A stretch of 64,000 bases of DNA from Diphasiastrum complanatum (Eukaryota; Streptophyta; Lycopodiopsida; Lycopodiales; Lycopodiaceae), in contig MU832547.1 of assembly GCA_029204225.1 (NCBI GenBank), positions 1 to 64,000 of the forward strand, given 5' to 3'. Positions within the stretch are counted from its first letter, which is position 1, and the number at the start of each line of letters is the position of its first letter. Shown in pieces: positions 1-11,057 of this stretch. Under the pieces are notes generated by a model. That model was not told the origin of the DNA and made no database searches. It worked only from the letters and a program-made list of their open reading frames with translations. The position numbers and the translations under genes were made by a program.

Positions 1-2100
1 ATATCACTCCAGAGTTACATTCTTTTATAGCAGGTCCAAATCCTATTTGGCCACTTGGCTTTTCCACAAAATGCTAACCATACTATTTTTGGGTCTAGAT
101 TCAAACCCAACATTCAAATTTGAATCTACTCAAACTCGACTTCTAACTTTCTCACACTTTCAAAAAGTGTTTATTCAAATGAAATTTAGACTAATGAACT
201 TTGAAAAGTCAGACTTTAAGTATAAAACAAAGTTGGCCTCAATTTTTCAAATATAGAAATATAGCAAATATGATCAAACTAGTTGAATCTTTTACATGGG
301 ATAATTGTTGCAAGCAATAGAGTTAATGAGTGCAAGAAATAAATCTAAATAAATGAGTTTAGGGTTTAGGGTATAAAAAAAAAACAAGTGACTCTTTACA
401 TTCAACCGTAGATAAATAAATTACATTACACCACAATAATCACAAATACTGAAATCACATGTCGTGCGAGTCAATACATGTGAATAATTACACTTTAAAA
501 CAAACAAATTAAACATTTCTACATGGTTTAGGGCCAAATACAGTTCAACTACATAACTAGTCAAGGTTCAAGAATACATATAAACTAGCTACATCGATAT
601 GACCTTGGCAAATGTACAAATTAAAACGATAGATGTAAAAACATGTACATAAGTATCTGTGAACATGGAAAGGCTAGCTATAGAGCTAAAACACTAGCTA
701 TATCTATCTAATTCATCCTCATCATGTTCATCAGGTGAGACTTGTTGCTCCTGCACGCGCAAGACACATGAATTAGTCTTCTGAAAAATGGTATAAGAGT
801 GGCACTTGATCTAGAGGTAGGAAAAATGTGAGTGGTGAAAGTAGACATGTCGGGAATCTCATGTGTGACAGATGGAGGAGTTGTAGTATCGTGTGCCATA
901 CGTGCTGCCTCTTCGGTCTGCCTCCTGGGTCAATGTCTCTCGAAGTAAGGACTCCCCACGATGAAATGTGCTATGCAGACGTGCAGGACTCATGACCACA
1001 TCAGACAGATCAGAGTCGTCACCACATCTTCCACAACAGGAGACATTGAGGCGGCTCCTCCTCCTCCTCTCCCAAAAGTGTTGAGAAGAAGCACTGGTGT
1101 CCGGTCTACACGAGGAGTCGACTGAATCTCCTCGGTCGATGATGTGTACTCAACTACTTGTTTGAATCCAAATGAACCTCATGAAACCTTTTAGCATTAT
1201 TGAGTTTGAAGTAGCTGTCACAGTTTTCTCTCTTCGATGTGCTGAACCATAAATCAGAACGCCAATGGCCTACACACCATCGGCCTCTTTGGTGGCATCA
1301 TATCTAGGCGAAATACCCAATCGACACAGACAACTTGATTCCAGAGCTAGTTAGCCCCCTTTGCATCCTCAATGGATTCATGTCATCATTAATATTTCAA
1401 GAATTCATTACACGTCCTAACCTTGAGTCATAGTTCTTCATTTTTATTTCCCACAGTTTCAGGGGAGCTCAAGGTTTTCTGTTGTTGTTTAGGGTTTATG
1501 GTCTATTATGAATTATAAATGAAAAATTGATTTATATACTGGTATTGCCCTCATAGCTTTGACTCAATACCTATAAAAGCTCGGACTATGATAAGAGAAC
1601 CACAAAGCTCAGATTGAGATGATTACAATGCCATTGGAAAGCCCTGGACGAGAGCTTTCCAACGACATCCAACATGACCCGGTTTTGAGCTATGGTTAAA
1701 AAATATTCTCAGTCAAAGTTTTGGGCCGTCAGTCAATGGTCAACCTAATATCGGTTCACATGCGGTTGACCAGTTTGGCCGGGTTGGGAGGTCAACAATC
1801 AACCTGATATCGGTTCGGCACGTGGTTGACCAGTTTGATTAAGGTTTAGAGTTTAGGGTACTATTATCGGTTTGCGCGTTGAACCGATTAGTATGGATTA
1901 CATAAAAACTAAAGAGAATATTTTAATTGGTGTAGGAAGCGCCACAAACAACAACAAATAAGGTGTCCCTAGTAGTAGGAGGCCGGCCCCTCTTTCAAGG
2001 GAGGCGAGCCTCGGACCCGAGGGACAAAAAGCATAAGACTCCTTATGAGGTAGGAAGACGAGGAAGATGCTTTTGCGTCGATACTTAATTTGTTTCATTT
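1..2100. other. AT-rich spacer without a recognisable gene
   Basis: No convincing gene is seen. The only telomere-like sequence is two units of TTTAGGG at 358-371, too short to be an interstitial telomere. Between about 900 and 1140 the base composition is richer in G+C and the minus strand has a short open stretch containing CGRCGDDSDLSD, which I cannot assign to a family. Around 1620-1680 there is a phrase, CATTGGAAAGCCCT, that recurs nearly exactly (complementary strand) inside the MITE-like insertion at 27.2-27.5 kb, so part of this spacer is probably repeat-derived. 1890-2090 has a short GC-rich patch of unknown nature. Confidence 0.5.
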
Positions 2101-2268
2101 GCTGTAATTCTTACGGAGGCCGCTTTCTGTTTTGAAGCTGAGGAGGGAGGAGCACATCCATTTTCAGCAATTAGTTTTGATCCAAGCGTAAGGATCACCA
2201 GCTAATTTGCTGCCAATATCTAAAGAAATTAAGGTTTCTTAAGTATAGTGGAAAAAACTTTATTTCAG

Positions 2269-2853
2269 GAGGCCGGTGCTTGCATGTGCAGATATTTCCC
2301 CTGGATTTGATGAATATGTTCTTACATGCATTTACAAGTATACTCTTTGTGATCTATGAGAAATATGAACTTAAAGACTGTATTTGTACTTTCTTGATCT
2401 GATGTAGATATATCTGGCTGATAATATATTCAAGCATGCCGGCAACGAAGAGCGTGGGATTGTTCAGGAGGAACAACAGCAAGCGCTTATCTCGTATACA
2501 CATTGGCAACGACTCTAAGAATGTGGTCAATAAAAAACTAGCTAATGCAATACGAAATTTGAAGATAGCCTACGTTCAGATTGCTAAAAAGCCGTCGGTG
2601 TCAGAAATTGACAATTAAGCTCAGGCGGAGGACTCACAAGCTGCCCGATCTGTTGCATGTATTACAGGCTACACTAGCAAATTGTAAGTAAAACATTTTG
2701 CTACGAAGTTTAATTGTACTTTGAACAGAAGTCTAATGATAGTGGTCCAGGCGTATAATTGTTTGAGGATAATTTTGCAGATTGCCGAAACTTTACGATG
2801 AGGTGATGCAAGAAGACTGCAAAGCCTGCTTGTTGAGTGGTGGCTGGTCTTAG
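2269..2853 (+). pseudogene. Unrecognised intron-bearing gene relic
   Basis: Three exon-like blocks join in one frame: 2269-2337 (after TTTCAG, before GTATAC), 2408-2683 (after GATGTAG, before GTAAGT) and 2781-2853 (after TTTTGCAG, ending TAG). The two introns would be 70 and 97 bases, short but normal for plants. Across about 139 codons only one stop interrupts the frame, TAA at 2616-2618, which could be a decayed CAA or the true end of the protein. The middle block contains MPATKSVGLFRRNN and a lysine- and asparagine-rich tail; the last block contains KLYDEVMQEDCKAC. I do not recognise the protein. The 5' end is missing or further upstream. It is the best candidate in the first 5 kb for a fragment of a host gene. 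Splice sites are read by eye, so the model is uncertain. Confidence 0.4.
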
Positions 2854-3274
2854 TCAAATTGCTAGGTTGGAGCAGTAAAGTCTTAGAACTTAAGATGCTA
2901 AGTTGCTTTGTCTGGCGTTTTGTTGCAGTGTGTATATTCCCTGCCTATCTTATAGCTATAATTTTTTTTTTGCGGATGGCAGATGTAAACCGTCAGCTTT
3001 TTATGGTAAAATCTCAGAATACTTTAGTATACTGAGATTTATTTTACAGGATGTAGTCGCTTATGATGTGTGTGATTAATGCTGATCGAGATTACAGCAG
3101 ATCATGGATTCGTATGAAACTCTAGTGGTGTTTCATGAATTGTCATCTGCAGACGGGATTGAATAAGCCTTTCCCACTTGGCAAATCTAAGCTTTCAAAG
3201 AGAATTCCGCATCATTAAACTAGGAAACATTGCAACCTTTGGCCAGAGCCTAGAACTCCAATACCACCACTGGC

Positions 3275-3760
3275 AGGTCATGGGTTCACCGCTTGAGCAG
3301 ATTGTAGTGAAGATGAACAGGGGCAGTTCGCCGAGATAATTGCCATGTAGGTGTTTTAATTAAACTTGAGCGCTTCAACATTGTTTATTCAGCAATTTAA
3401 GTATTAGGCTTGCGAATAATTAAGCTCTCTTGAGATCAGGACACAGATTGTTTGGAGGCCCATTTTAAGAATATAATGAAAAATCTTATTCTCGTGGGAG
3501 AATGATATAATGACAAATCTTCTTGTTTAGAAGCCACAACTAGATGAGAGCTCAAACATTATTTTATTAGGCAATTTAAGTATCTAGCTTCAAGTAATAA
3601 CCTAGATTCACATTAAGATTTTTGTGGACTGGATAGCGGTTGTTTGGAGCCCCACTCTAAAAATATAATGGCAAGTATTCTCAAGCAACGTGCAAATGAT
3701 GTAATGACAAGTATTTTTATTAAGCCTTTTATTGACTAGATATTATTGTGCATTGGTTAG
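3275..3760 (+). repeat. Dispersed repeat R1, copy 1
   Basis: This block and the one at about 6385-7260 share a long run of similar sequence: a GGTTCACCG...GAGCAGATTGT start, a TTCGCCGAGATAAT segment, a TTGAGCGCTTCAACATTG segment and a repeated internal phrase close to TTTGGAGGCCCATTCTA followed by ATATAATGACAAGTC. Within each copy that phrase recurs about every 180-250 bases, so the family itself contains degenerate tandem units. No coding capacity is seen. It may be part of the non-coding region of a larger element; the family is not recognised. Confidence 0.6.
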
Positions 3761-3792
3761 TGTGCGGATCAAGGCATTCATGGATTCAGATT

Positions 3793-4660
3793 AAGAGGGG
3801 GTGTTGAATTTATTCCCTCTTCCCCTAAATCTCATAGTTAATTTAGATTCATTATGTTGTTGTATATTTATTCAAATTGTCGCATAGTCTACATAAATAC
3901 ACGAGAATCGTAGAAAGGTATCTATGAGACAGCCAAACTATCGAAAAAAGTCAAAGTATTGAAGGAGTTTCGAGTATCAACTTTTGCCTATGGATGGATG
4001 CTCAAATGTTTGATTTGAACAATTGGCAAATCGAACATTCGAACCTTTGTCAACCTCAACTCCAACTAGTTCGACTCCGACTCGGATCGACAAACTGTCA
4101 ACTTCTTAACTAATGTGGTACCACTCTAAATAAAGCTAGTTACCTATACTAGTTAGTTTTTCGCATAATGACAACAACCATGTCACCACCTATTCAGATA
4201 GCGACATGCACGACTGCCGCCTATTTGGATAGTGACAGCCATGATCGTTGCCAGACAACATAGCTTAACGTCTCTATACATTTGTATATATGTCTGATTA
4301 AATGTACAATGTAATATATCAAGTATCTAGCATATCAAAAGAACGGGATTCAGAACCGATCGTTCAGCAGACACAATAAATGATTTAGACAGAGAGTCAG
4401 AACAAGCTATCAAATAAGTTTCAAATTATCAAAACTATTATAGAACTAGAGCTATTTCTGAGTACGCGGTTATCACCACAATTGTCTTGTATTCGTTATT
4501 TCAGCTGACTTGTATTTAATTATTTTATGAATCAATCCATTGTCTTATTGTGTTTAGATATATGTCAGTGTGAATGTGTGTTACTCTGATTTATTGTTCT
4601 ATCTAATATTGTTCTCGTATAGATATGTCTAAGCTATTTGTTGCTTCCGCAACTAACAGT
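3793..4660 (+). mobile_element. Possible copia-type 3' LTR with polypurine tract
   Basis: AAGAGGGGG at 3793-3801 resembles a copia polypurine tract and is followed at 3802 by TGTTGAATTT, a common start of copia LTRs. No coding sequence of an element lies directly upstream, and no matching second LTR was found, so the right boundary (about 4660) is a guess. The rest to 5550 is AT-rich with no gene. A short degenerate duplication near 4186-4245, around CCTATTCAGATAGCGACA, lies inside this stretch. Confidence 0.3.
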
Positions 4661-5562
4661 CATTCGGCTTTTGTGTTTGTCTACGTAATCGATCCTATTG
4701 ATTCTGATGACTTCGACGCCAAAATCAATCAGAATTAGTCAAGTCATTCGACTCACCATCCTTATTCGATTCAATAGGCATAACACATGCACCAAGGAGC
4801 TTTCCAAAGTTCCAACAAAATTATCACTATTAGCTTTGCTATAATCGCCATAAGCATATTGTGACGGTTTGCTAAAGGTTGAATTGTCATTCTTGAGTGA
4901 GTTTGAGCATTAGTTAGATTTTTGTTAATTTTTAATTTCTGAAATGCATTATTTATTAATTTATTAATGATTTGAATGTTGTGCTACTCTTAAGACAAAA
5001 GTACTTGTGATATATTATTCACCTTGTCTAATATTGGATATAAAGTAATTAGTTACTTTGAATCCTAGTTGTCTTCAAAATATGGCATGGTAGTGGTTAG
5101 CATTAATTCAATGTGTGTGGTGCCTCGGTAGGGATATGACAAGAATAACGAAATGATTTTGTGAATGGAAGAATGTAATTTATTTGACAATAGTTATTTG
5201 TGTAGGTTGAGATCATGGGTATGCATGCTAGTAAAACAGACAGAGACATTAGTTTTTTGCTATTTACTACTTGCATACACAGGTGCATATGAAGGACCGA
5301 CTTCACTACATAAAGTCCTTAGGAATGTGATGAAGGTTTTTGTGTGCTCACACCCTTATAATTTAGGGCACTGACTTGAATGTTAACTTCTGCAAAAAAA
5401 TCCATTGAGCAACTTGAACACACAATGTTGCCTTTTGCAAGGCAAAGCAAAAAAAAAACAAAATTTCATACATGACGAGGGTTGTTTTATCAGTCGAAAT
5501 ACTATTAGCCATTTGTTTTTTTGATAAGTTAGTTCTTGTTTCCGTAATGGGCACTGCACGTA

Positions 5563-5735
5563 TAGTGTTGCAGATTGAAGGGCAAAATGCCCATCCTAGG
5601 CCTTTTGCCCTTCAAATGAAGGGCATTTAAATCATGCACCCTTCAAATATCAAACTAAATACATGAGCATTCCTTCAGTTTTAACAAAAACCTTATTTTT
5701 TGAAGGGTAGAGTTGCCCTTCAATCTGCAGCACTG
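5563..5735. mobile_element. Non-autonomous hAT-type MITE (173 bp)
   Basis: The ends form an inverted repeat: the left end reads TAGTGTTGCAGATTGAAGGG and the right end, read on the other strand, CAGTGCTGCAGATTGAAGGG. The flanks are TGCACGTA (5555-5562) and TGCACGTG (5736-5743), an 8-bp duplication with one mismatch. An 8-bp target duplication and termini of the form YAGTG fit the hAT superfamily. The interior is AT-rich, has a second inner pairing around AAGGGCAAAATGCCC and encodes nothing, so the element would depend on a transposase elsewhere. The single mismatch in the duplication and two differences in the terminal repeats suggest a moderately old insertion. Confidence 0.8.
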
Positions 5736-5847
5736 TGCACGTGGCTATTTCTTCCCATCTTTTAGATTCCTTAAAAAGCATAATGTGGATAAACTAATCA
5801 CATGATGACAAAGGAAAAATAGTGAGATGGTTTTGCTTTTCAATGAC

Positions 5848-5936
5848 GTAATGCCTTGTGCTCAAGTGTCCTTTGTATTTTGGGACCACCTCCAGGAGCA
5901 TAATGTCCATCCAATTTTCTCTCTCCTAGGAATATG

Positions 5937-6002
<66 letters not shown>

Positions 6003-6285
6003 GGAATCCACTTTCTCTCTCCTCTCTCCGGTGGAATGCACGTTCTCTCTCCGGTAAAATGCACGTTCTCTCTCCTCTCTCCGGTGGAATGTGCATGTGC
6101 TATGTGGCAGCCCGTCATTGGCTGTCCACATCCACATTCCACAATGTAAAAAAAATTGCAGAATAAAAAACGGCCAAAAAACCGGAAAAGAAAAAAAAAA
6201 TTGGTCCATGCGTGTGGTCGTACGGCTGTACCGTACGGCCCAAAAACGAAAAAAAAAAAAAAAAACCTTCGCACAATGGCATTAC
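5848..6285. mobile_element. Possible inverted-repeat element carrying a (TC)n tract
   Basis: The left end GTAATGCCTTGTGCTCAAG and the right end, on the other strand, GTAATGCCATTGTGCGAAGG are alike, spanning 438 bases. The interior holds the (TC)n tract and three or four degenerate copies of a roughly 27-30 base unit around CTCTCCGGTGGAATGCACG (about 5996-6095). No clear target duplication is seen, so superfamily and exact ends stay open. A phrase like the left end, GTAATGCCAAGTGCTCAAG, recurs near 52978, which supports a repeated family. Open frames here are only read-throughs of the simple repeat. Confidence 0.4.
5940..5999 (+). repeat. (TC)n microsatellite, about 30 units
   Basis: Uninterrupted TC dinucleotides for about 60 bases. 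It generates meaningless serine-leucine and arginine-glutamate frames on the two strands. It grades on the right into a degenerate CT-rich minisatellite. Confidence 0.95.
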
Positions 6286-6290
6286 ATAGG

Positions 6291-6316
6291 GGAAGGCCCG
6301 AGGGCTCGGGCCTTCC
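6291..6316. repeat. Near-perfect GC-rich palindrome
   Basis: GGAAGGCCCGAG and its exact reverse complement are separated by two bases (GG), giving a 12-bp hairpin stem. It lies just outside the right end of the inverted-repeat element and begins a GC-rich patch (about 6291-6370) that contrasts with the AT-rich surroundings. Confidence 0.8.
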
Positions 6317-6384
6317 TTGCTGGTCGGGGCCTGCCCTCGGGCTCCCACCCTCAGGCTAGGGCCCTCCAATGCTACCGCACGTCA

Positions 6385-7260
6385 TGAGTTCACCGATTGA
6401 GCAGATTGTCTTGAAGATGACGAGGGGCGGACCCAGGCGGTTCGCCGAGATAATCGGCATGTAGGTGTTTAGTTAAACTTGAGCGCTTCAACATTGCTTA
6501 TTCATCAATTCAAGTATTAGGCTTCCAAATAATAAGCTATTTTCATATAGTATAGTGATTGTTTGGATTCCCATTATTGTAAGAATATAGAATATGTCCA
6601 TCACCCAGGGGTGTACTGGGTAAAGTTGTTGAATGCAGTGGGGTGCACGCATTGGGTAGAGTTGTTGAGTGCCACTGAAAAGGTGCATGCTCTAATCCAA
6701 ACCACCATGTAGTGACATCTGCGGAGACTAGCTCCCTAAATGGCATTGCCAAGTTGTATATGTTGTATATAAAGACCACTGGTTGCTTAATATGTACGCA
6801 AAAAAAAAAAAAGAATATAAGAATATAATGACAAGCCTTGTTTAAATTAAGCCTAGTACAATGATATAATCGAGGAGTACAATGATATAATAACAAGTCT
6901 TCTTGTTTAGATTCCACAACTAGATGAGCACTCAAACATTATATGTTTAGCAATTAAAGTATTCTTCCAAGTAATAAGCTAGATTCACATTAAGATTTTT
7001 ATTGATTAGATAGTGGTTGTTTGGAGGCCCATTCTAGAAATATAATGGCAAGTCTTCTCCTCAAGCAGCGAACATTGATATAACGACAAGTCTTTTCATT
7101 AAGTCGTCGTAGTTTGAGGAGCGCTTGAGCATTATGTATTCAACAATTTAAATATGAGGCTTGCAAATAATAAGCTCTATTTACATTAAGCCTTTTATAG
7201 ACTAGATAGTGGTTGGTTGGAGGCCCATTGTTAGGATATAATGGTAAGTCTTTTCATCGA
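6385..7260 (+). repeat. Dispersed repeat R1, copy 2, interrupted by a SINE
   Basis: Second copy of the family described at 3275. It repeats the TTCGCCGAGATAAT and GAGCGCTTCAACATTG segments and has three or four degenerate internal units around TTTGGAGGCCCATTCTAG and ATATAATGGCAAGTC. The copy is split near 6590 by a SINE. After 7260 a further AT-rich degenerate repeat around TTTTCAAGATTT(C/A)(A/G)T continues to about 7430. Confidence 0.6.
6597..6812 (+). mobile_element. tRNA-derived SINE with A-tail
   Basis: About 215 bases ending in a run of A residues (6800-6812). The insert is flanked by imperfect direct repeats, AAGAATATAGAATAT on the left (from 6581) and AAGAATATAAGAATATA on the right (from 6811), as expected for target duplication by a LINE machinery. 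TGCTCTAATCC (about 6689-6699) resembles a pol III box B; a box A-like stretch lies near 6611-6640 but is weak. A related half-unit, GGGGTGTACTGGGTA and GGGGTGCACGCATTGGGTA, occurs twice inside, so the head may be an internal duplication. It sits inside the R1 repeat and is younger than it. No coding capacity. Confidence 0.6.
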
Positions 7261-7825
7261 GATGTCGCGTGTGTCACAAAAATCTGAAAAATGATTGACA
7301 TAATTTTCAAGATTTAGTTAATGATTCATTCGTGAGGGCTAATACTTTCAACATGCCATCATTGAGGCTTGATTATTTTCAAGATTTCATCAATGAAGGT
7401 TAAGTATTTTCAAGATTCCATCCATGAGTACTCTATTTTGAGGGCAAACCAATCAAATTTGTAGAGAAAACTGAGGTCCCATTATTATGAGGTCCCATTA
7501 TTATGCCGTAGGTAATAGTTGCCCACAAACTCAATCTGGGCCATTGATTTATGTAAGGTTTGAATAGACACACATTATGAAATGTTTAATGTTAGCACAC
7601 TTTGTTGCAATGTGAGTAAAGACCACTTTTAGACCTTTACTAGGAGACTAAACAACAAGAGGACAATAAAGAATATATGACCCAACAACCAAATCTAAAT
7701 TGATCAGATCAAGTTCTTGAGCTATTAGCAATTGGCAATGCCTCTCTAGCTCTAGCTACCATGCTCACAATCCAATCCACCAAGTGAGAGGGGTGTGAGA
7801 ATATACTTATACACACCCAAGCCAA
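7260..7825. other. AT-rich spacer
   Basis: Apart from the degenerate repeat up to about 7430, nothing recognisable is seen. A short exact tandem duplication of GAGGTCCCATTATTAT lies at about 7471-7504. Confidence 0.4.
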
Positions 7826-7827
7826 AA

Positions 7828-9245
7828 TGCTTCACAATGTTCTCTATGTGCCAAAGCTTACCAAGAACTTGATGTCTATATCAGCAAGCTCTTCGACCAA
7901 GGCTATCAAGCCTTGTTTAATTATAAGTAGTGTGTTGTCCTAGACCATGAGTCTAAGAAAATTCTTAAAGCAAATAGAAAAGAGAATTTATATATTTTAA
8001 GCCATGAGCATTCATTTAATGCTAGTGTACGCTTTGAAACTACCAATTTATGGCATCAACATTTAAGGAACCTAAATTTTAGTCGTATCATGTATATGCA
8101 TCATCATACCATGGTTAAAGATTTGCAATTTCTATTTCTGCAACAAATAGTAAAAAAAAATCATGTTTGTAATTGTACTTCCTATGTAAATAGCCTAGAA
8201 ATCGATTTCCTAAAGGACAAGCCATAAGAGCTAAGTCCACTTTAGAAATTACTCACAATAATCTGTGTGGCCCTATAAGCACATTGCTTTATATTTTATT
8301 ATCTTCATAGATAATTTTTTTAGATTTACCAAAACTATGTTCATTAAGAACAAATTTGAAGCATTTAACTAGTTCAAAGAATTTAAACAATATGCTGAGA
8401 CTCAGACGAGCAAAAAAATTGAAAACCCTACATATTGTGGGGGAGAGTTTATGTCAAAAGAAATGTTTGACTACATCATTGCTTGTGGCATACACCACCA
8501 GTTCACCACCAACTATACTCCACAACAAAATGGAGTGCCTGAGAGAAAAAATTGGACCTTATTGAATGTTGCAAAATCAATGCTTACAAATGATCAACTA
8601 CTCAATTTTTTTTTGGGTTGTATTGATTTATATTGTTTACTATTTGCAAAATCAGTCTAGCACAAAAACAGTCGATTCCAAAACTCCAATCGAAGGCTAC
8701 TATGGTTAAAAACCGAGCTTGAAACACTTAAGAGGTGTTTAGATGTCTATTCTTTGTGCAAATACCTATTGACCTATGTAAGAAACTCGATTCTGTCAAC
8801 TATAAATGTATTTTTTTTTGGCTATTCAATCGATCATGAAGCTTATAAAGTTTATGATGTTTTCACTGGTCAAGTTTCAATCAACAAAAATGGTGTCTTT
8901 TATTACAAAAAGTTTTTTGATTTTAAGCAAAAGGAAGGAATGCAGGAGTATGTCCCAACTACTCCATTATTTTATTTCAGATATGAACCTAAAATGTCTA
9001 CACCACTAGTTCAGAAACATATGTTTTCTGCAAGTATTTATGGCTTTTGATAAGCTATTGTTGTATCTAATGCCCTTGCTAGATCCGATGTAGACAAATA
9101 GTGGCAAGCAATGGAAAAGGAATATGCATCTCTGATGAAGAACAAGACCTAGAGTCTTGTTATGCCTCTAACTAGAGCAAAGATCATTGATACTAAATGG
9201 ATATTCAAGTTAAAGCTTAAACATAATGGTTCCATTTCCAAGTGA
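7828..9245 (+). pseudogene. Ty1/copia pol relic (protease end to RT start)
   Basis: Pieces of a copia polyprotein follow one another in normal order but in shifting frames. NVLYVPKLTKNLMSIS at about 7836 is the end of the protease/pre-integrase region; LWHQHLRNLNF near 8050 is the integrase zinc-binding region; GGEFMSKEMFDY and the motif TTNYTPQQNGVPERKNWT (about 8440-8560) mark the integrase core, including the conserved NGVPERKN segment; FFGYSIDHEAYKVYD (about 8813) is the integrase C-terminal part; WQAMEKEYASLMKNKT (about 9103) and DTKWIFKLK (about 9190) open the RT. Several frameshifts and stops make it non-functional. RT beyond this point is missing. No LTR could be paired with it. Confidence 0.85.
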
Positions 9246-9745
9246 AACCTAAGAAAATATCCTATTATGATCAATGCTTTAGGCATTCCTCACAGGTTTA
9301 TCCTCAAGAAGACGTCCAACTTCATGACCTAACCATTTAGAACTCAAAAGTGTTGTTAGATTCCTGATCTGAAACTTCACTCAATACTTCGCATATCTTG
9401 TGCACATTGATATGAAACTTCAATTCCAATTGATTTCCCTACATGTACAAACATAAAAAAGGGAAACATGGTGAAGTTGGTTGTCTTATCTCCTCGACCC
9501 AACCTTTGTTGCATAGATTATGATGAGGGATGCCTCTCTCTAGGCTCACTTATGCACAATCCTCAAGCACCCCTTAAGTCTAACGTCGACACATGGCTAA
9601 TTCCATGCATAGTTGACACTTGCCACTTGGTAGTACCTTGACACATAGGCAAGCGACTAGGCTGACATGTGTCACTCATGTCCTAGTGATGCAATTCCAT
9701 GCACAGTCAACACTTGCCACTTGGCAGTACCTTGACACATAGGGC
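9245..9745. other. Spacer with a tandem duplication
   Basis: No gene. A segment of about 52 bases starting AATTCCATGCA and ending CCTTGACACATAGG occurs at about 9599-9652 and again at about 9693-9742, 94 bases apart, with several differences. This may be part of the LTR or 3' region of the minus-strand copia to the right. Confidence 0.5.
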
Positions 9746-10212
9746 AAACTGTGGATTTTCGATTGTTTGGGGGCAATTTTTATGGTTGCTCTTTTGTGTG
9801 TTGCTCCTTTGGCTAGCTTCTGGGATTTTGCAGGATCCTAAACAAACGACTACTGGTCACATATGTCTAAGCATGCAATCAGCGAAAATGACATGACAAT
9901 CAGATATGAAGAGTTGAGAGCATTTGTATTTTGTATTTTCCTTTTGTTTTGAGTGAGTCGAGCATGATAGTACAATACTCCACGCTCGTCGAGCTGCTAA
10001 CTGCTAGCTCGACTTGTCTGACTTTTGGTTTCGACATGGGGTTCACTTCAGCACTTCGGGTACTTCGACTTCGAACTCTTCGGGCATTTGGTTGTAGGGG
10101 CAAACGTCGAACACTTCGGTGTCAAGCACTTCGCCTTCAACCTTCGCCTCGCCTTTGTCTTTGACCTTCACCTTTGGCCATCACTTTGCCTTCGTCTTTT
10201 GGACCTTGGGAC
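9745..10212 (-). mobile_element. Probable 3' non-coding/LTR region of copia J
   Basis: This stretch follows the end of the minus-strand RNase H of copia J. It has no conserved protein and no confirmed LTR ends. A run of repeated TTCG phrases (CACTTCGGGTACTTCGACTTCG, about 10050-10150) gives it a simple-repeat character. The assignment to J rests only on position. Confidence 0.3.
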
Positions 10213-11052
10213 AAATATATGGCACTCTAAGAATCCATCATCATAGTGCATGGTTCTCTTTGTTGTATGCCAATTGCATCCAACATCATCTGCAACCATG
10301 CTACTTCATTGGCCACCTTCGATGCTGCCACATATTTGGCTTCGCATTAGGATTGAGCTACAAGTGTTTGATTTTTGCATATTCAACTGACTGCTGCTAT
10401 GCACGCTATCAAACATCCTCCTATTACGGACTTGCTGTCATCTTTGCAGCTTGCCCAACTTGCATCACTGTAGTGTTGCACCTTGAATTCTTCTTTTGCT
10501 TTGTAGGTCAATCCCATACTTTGGTTGCCTTTCAGATATTGAAGAATTCTGTTTGCCATTTGCCAATGTGCTATGCTAGGGTTAGAGGAGAATTGACTCA
10601 ATGTATAGACAGAGAAGGCCAAGTTGAGTCTGGTATAGATTGTTAAATACATCAGACTATCGATCAAGTTTTGGTATGATATACCTTCCATTCTCTGTCT
10701 TTCCTCGTCTGTCGTTGGTGGACAGTCTTGCTTCGACAATTTTGCTCTAGCTATCATTGGTGTGGCTTTTTCTTTGCATTCTAGCATTCAGTACTGCTTC
10801 AGCACCTTTTCGACGTATTCTAATTGACTCAAATGCATCATTCCGCTTATTCGATCTCTTTTGATCTATAGCCCAAGACATTTTGTCGCTTCTCCCAAAT
10901 CTGTGATTTCATAATTACCAAAAATTTGACTCTTGGTGTCCTTGATTTGCATCAAGGAATTTCATATAATTAGAGAGTCATCTACAAAAAATGTTAGAAT
11001 CACAAAGCTTCTTCCTACTCTTTTTATGTCGACATTACAATTTGGTTCAGTA
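10213..11052 (-). pseudogene. Copia J: RT C-terminus and RNase H, left part
   Basis: Read on the minus strand, this is the downstream half of a copia pol. Motifs in order are VILTFFVDDSL (RT active site region, about 10970-11005), a GNYEITDLGEATKCLG-like tether, YQNLIDSLMYL and TRLNLAFSVYTLSQF (about 10625-10690), YSDASWASCKDDSKSVIGG (RNase H, about 10420-10480) and CEAKYVAASKVANEVAWLQ (about 10290-10350). It has frameshifts near 10380 and 10790. The frame resumes at 16035 on the far side of a nested element. The FVDD motif is intact, but the frameshifts rule out activity. It is the target of element A and therefore older than it. Confidence 0.85.
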
Positions 11053-11057
11053 GGAAC

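Noticed and set aside
358-371. Interstitial telomere repeat
   Set aside because: Only two TTTAGGG units are present; further similar words nearby (around 1845) are degenerate.
5840-6274. Long frames of Ser-Leu or Arg-Glu repeats
   Set aside because: They only translate the (TC)n tract and its flanks. The same holds for the frames at 46549-46877.
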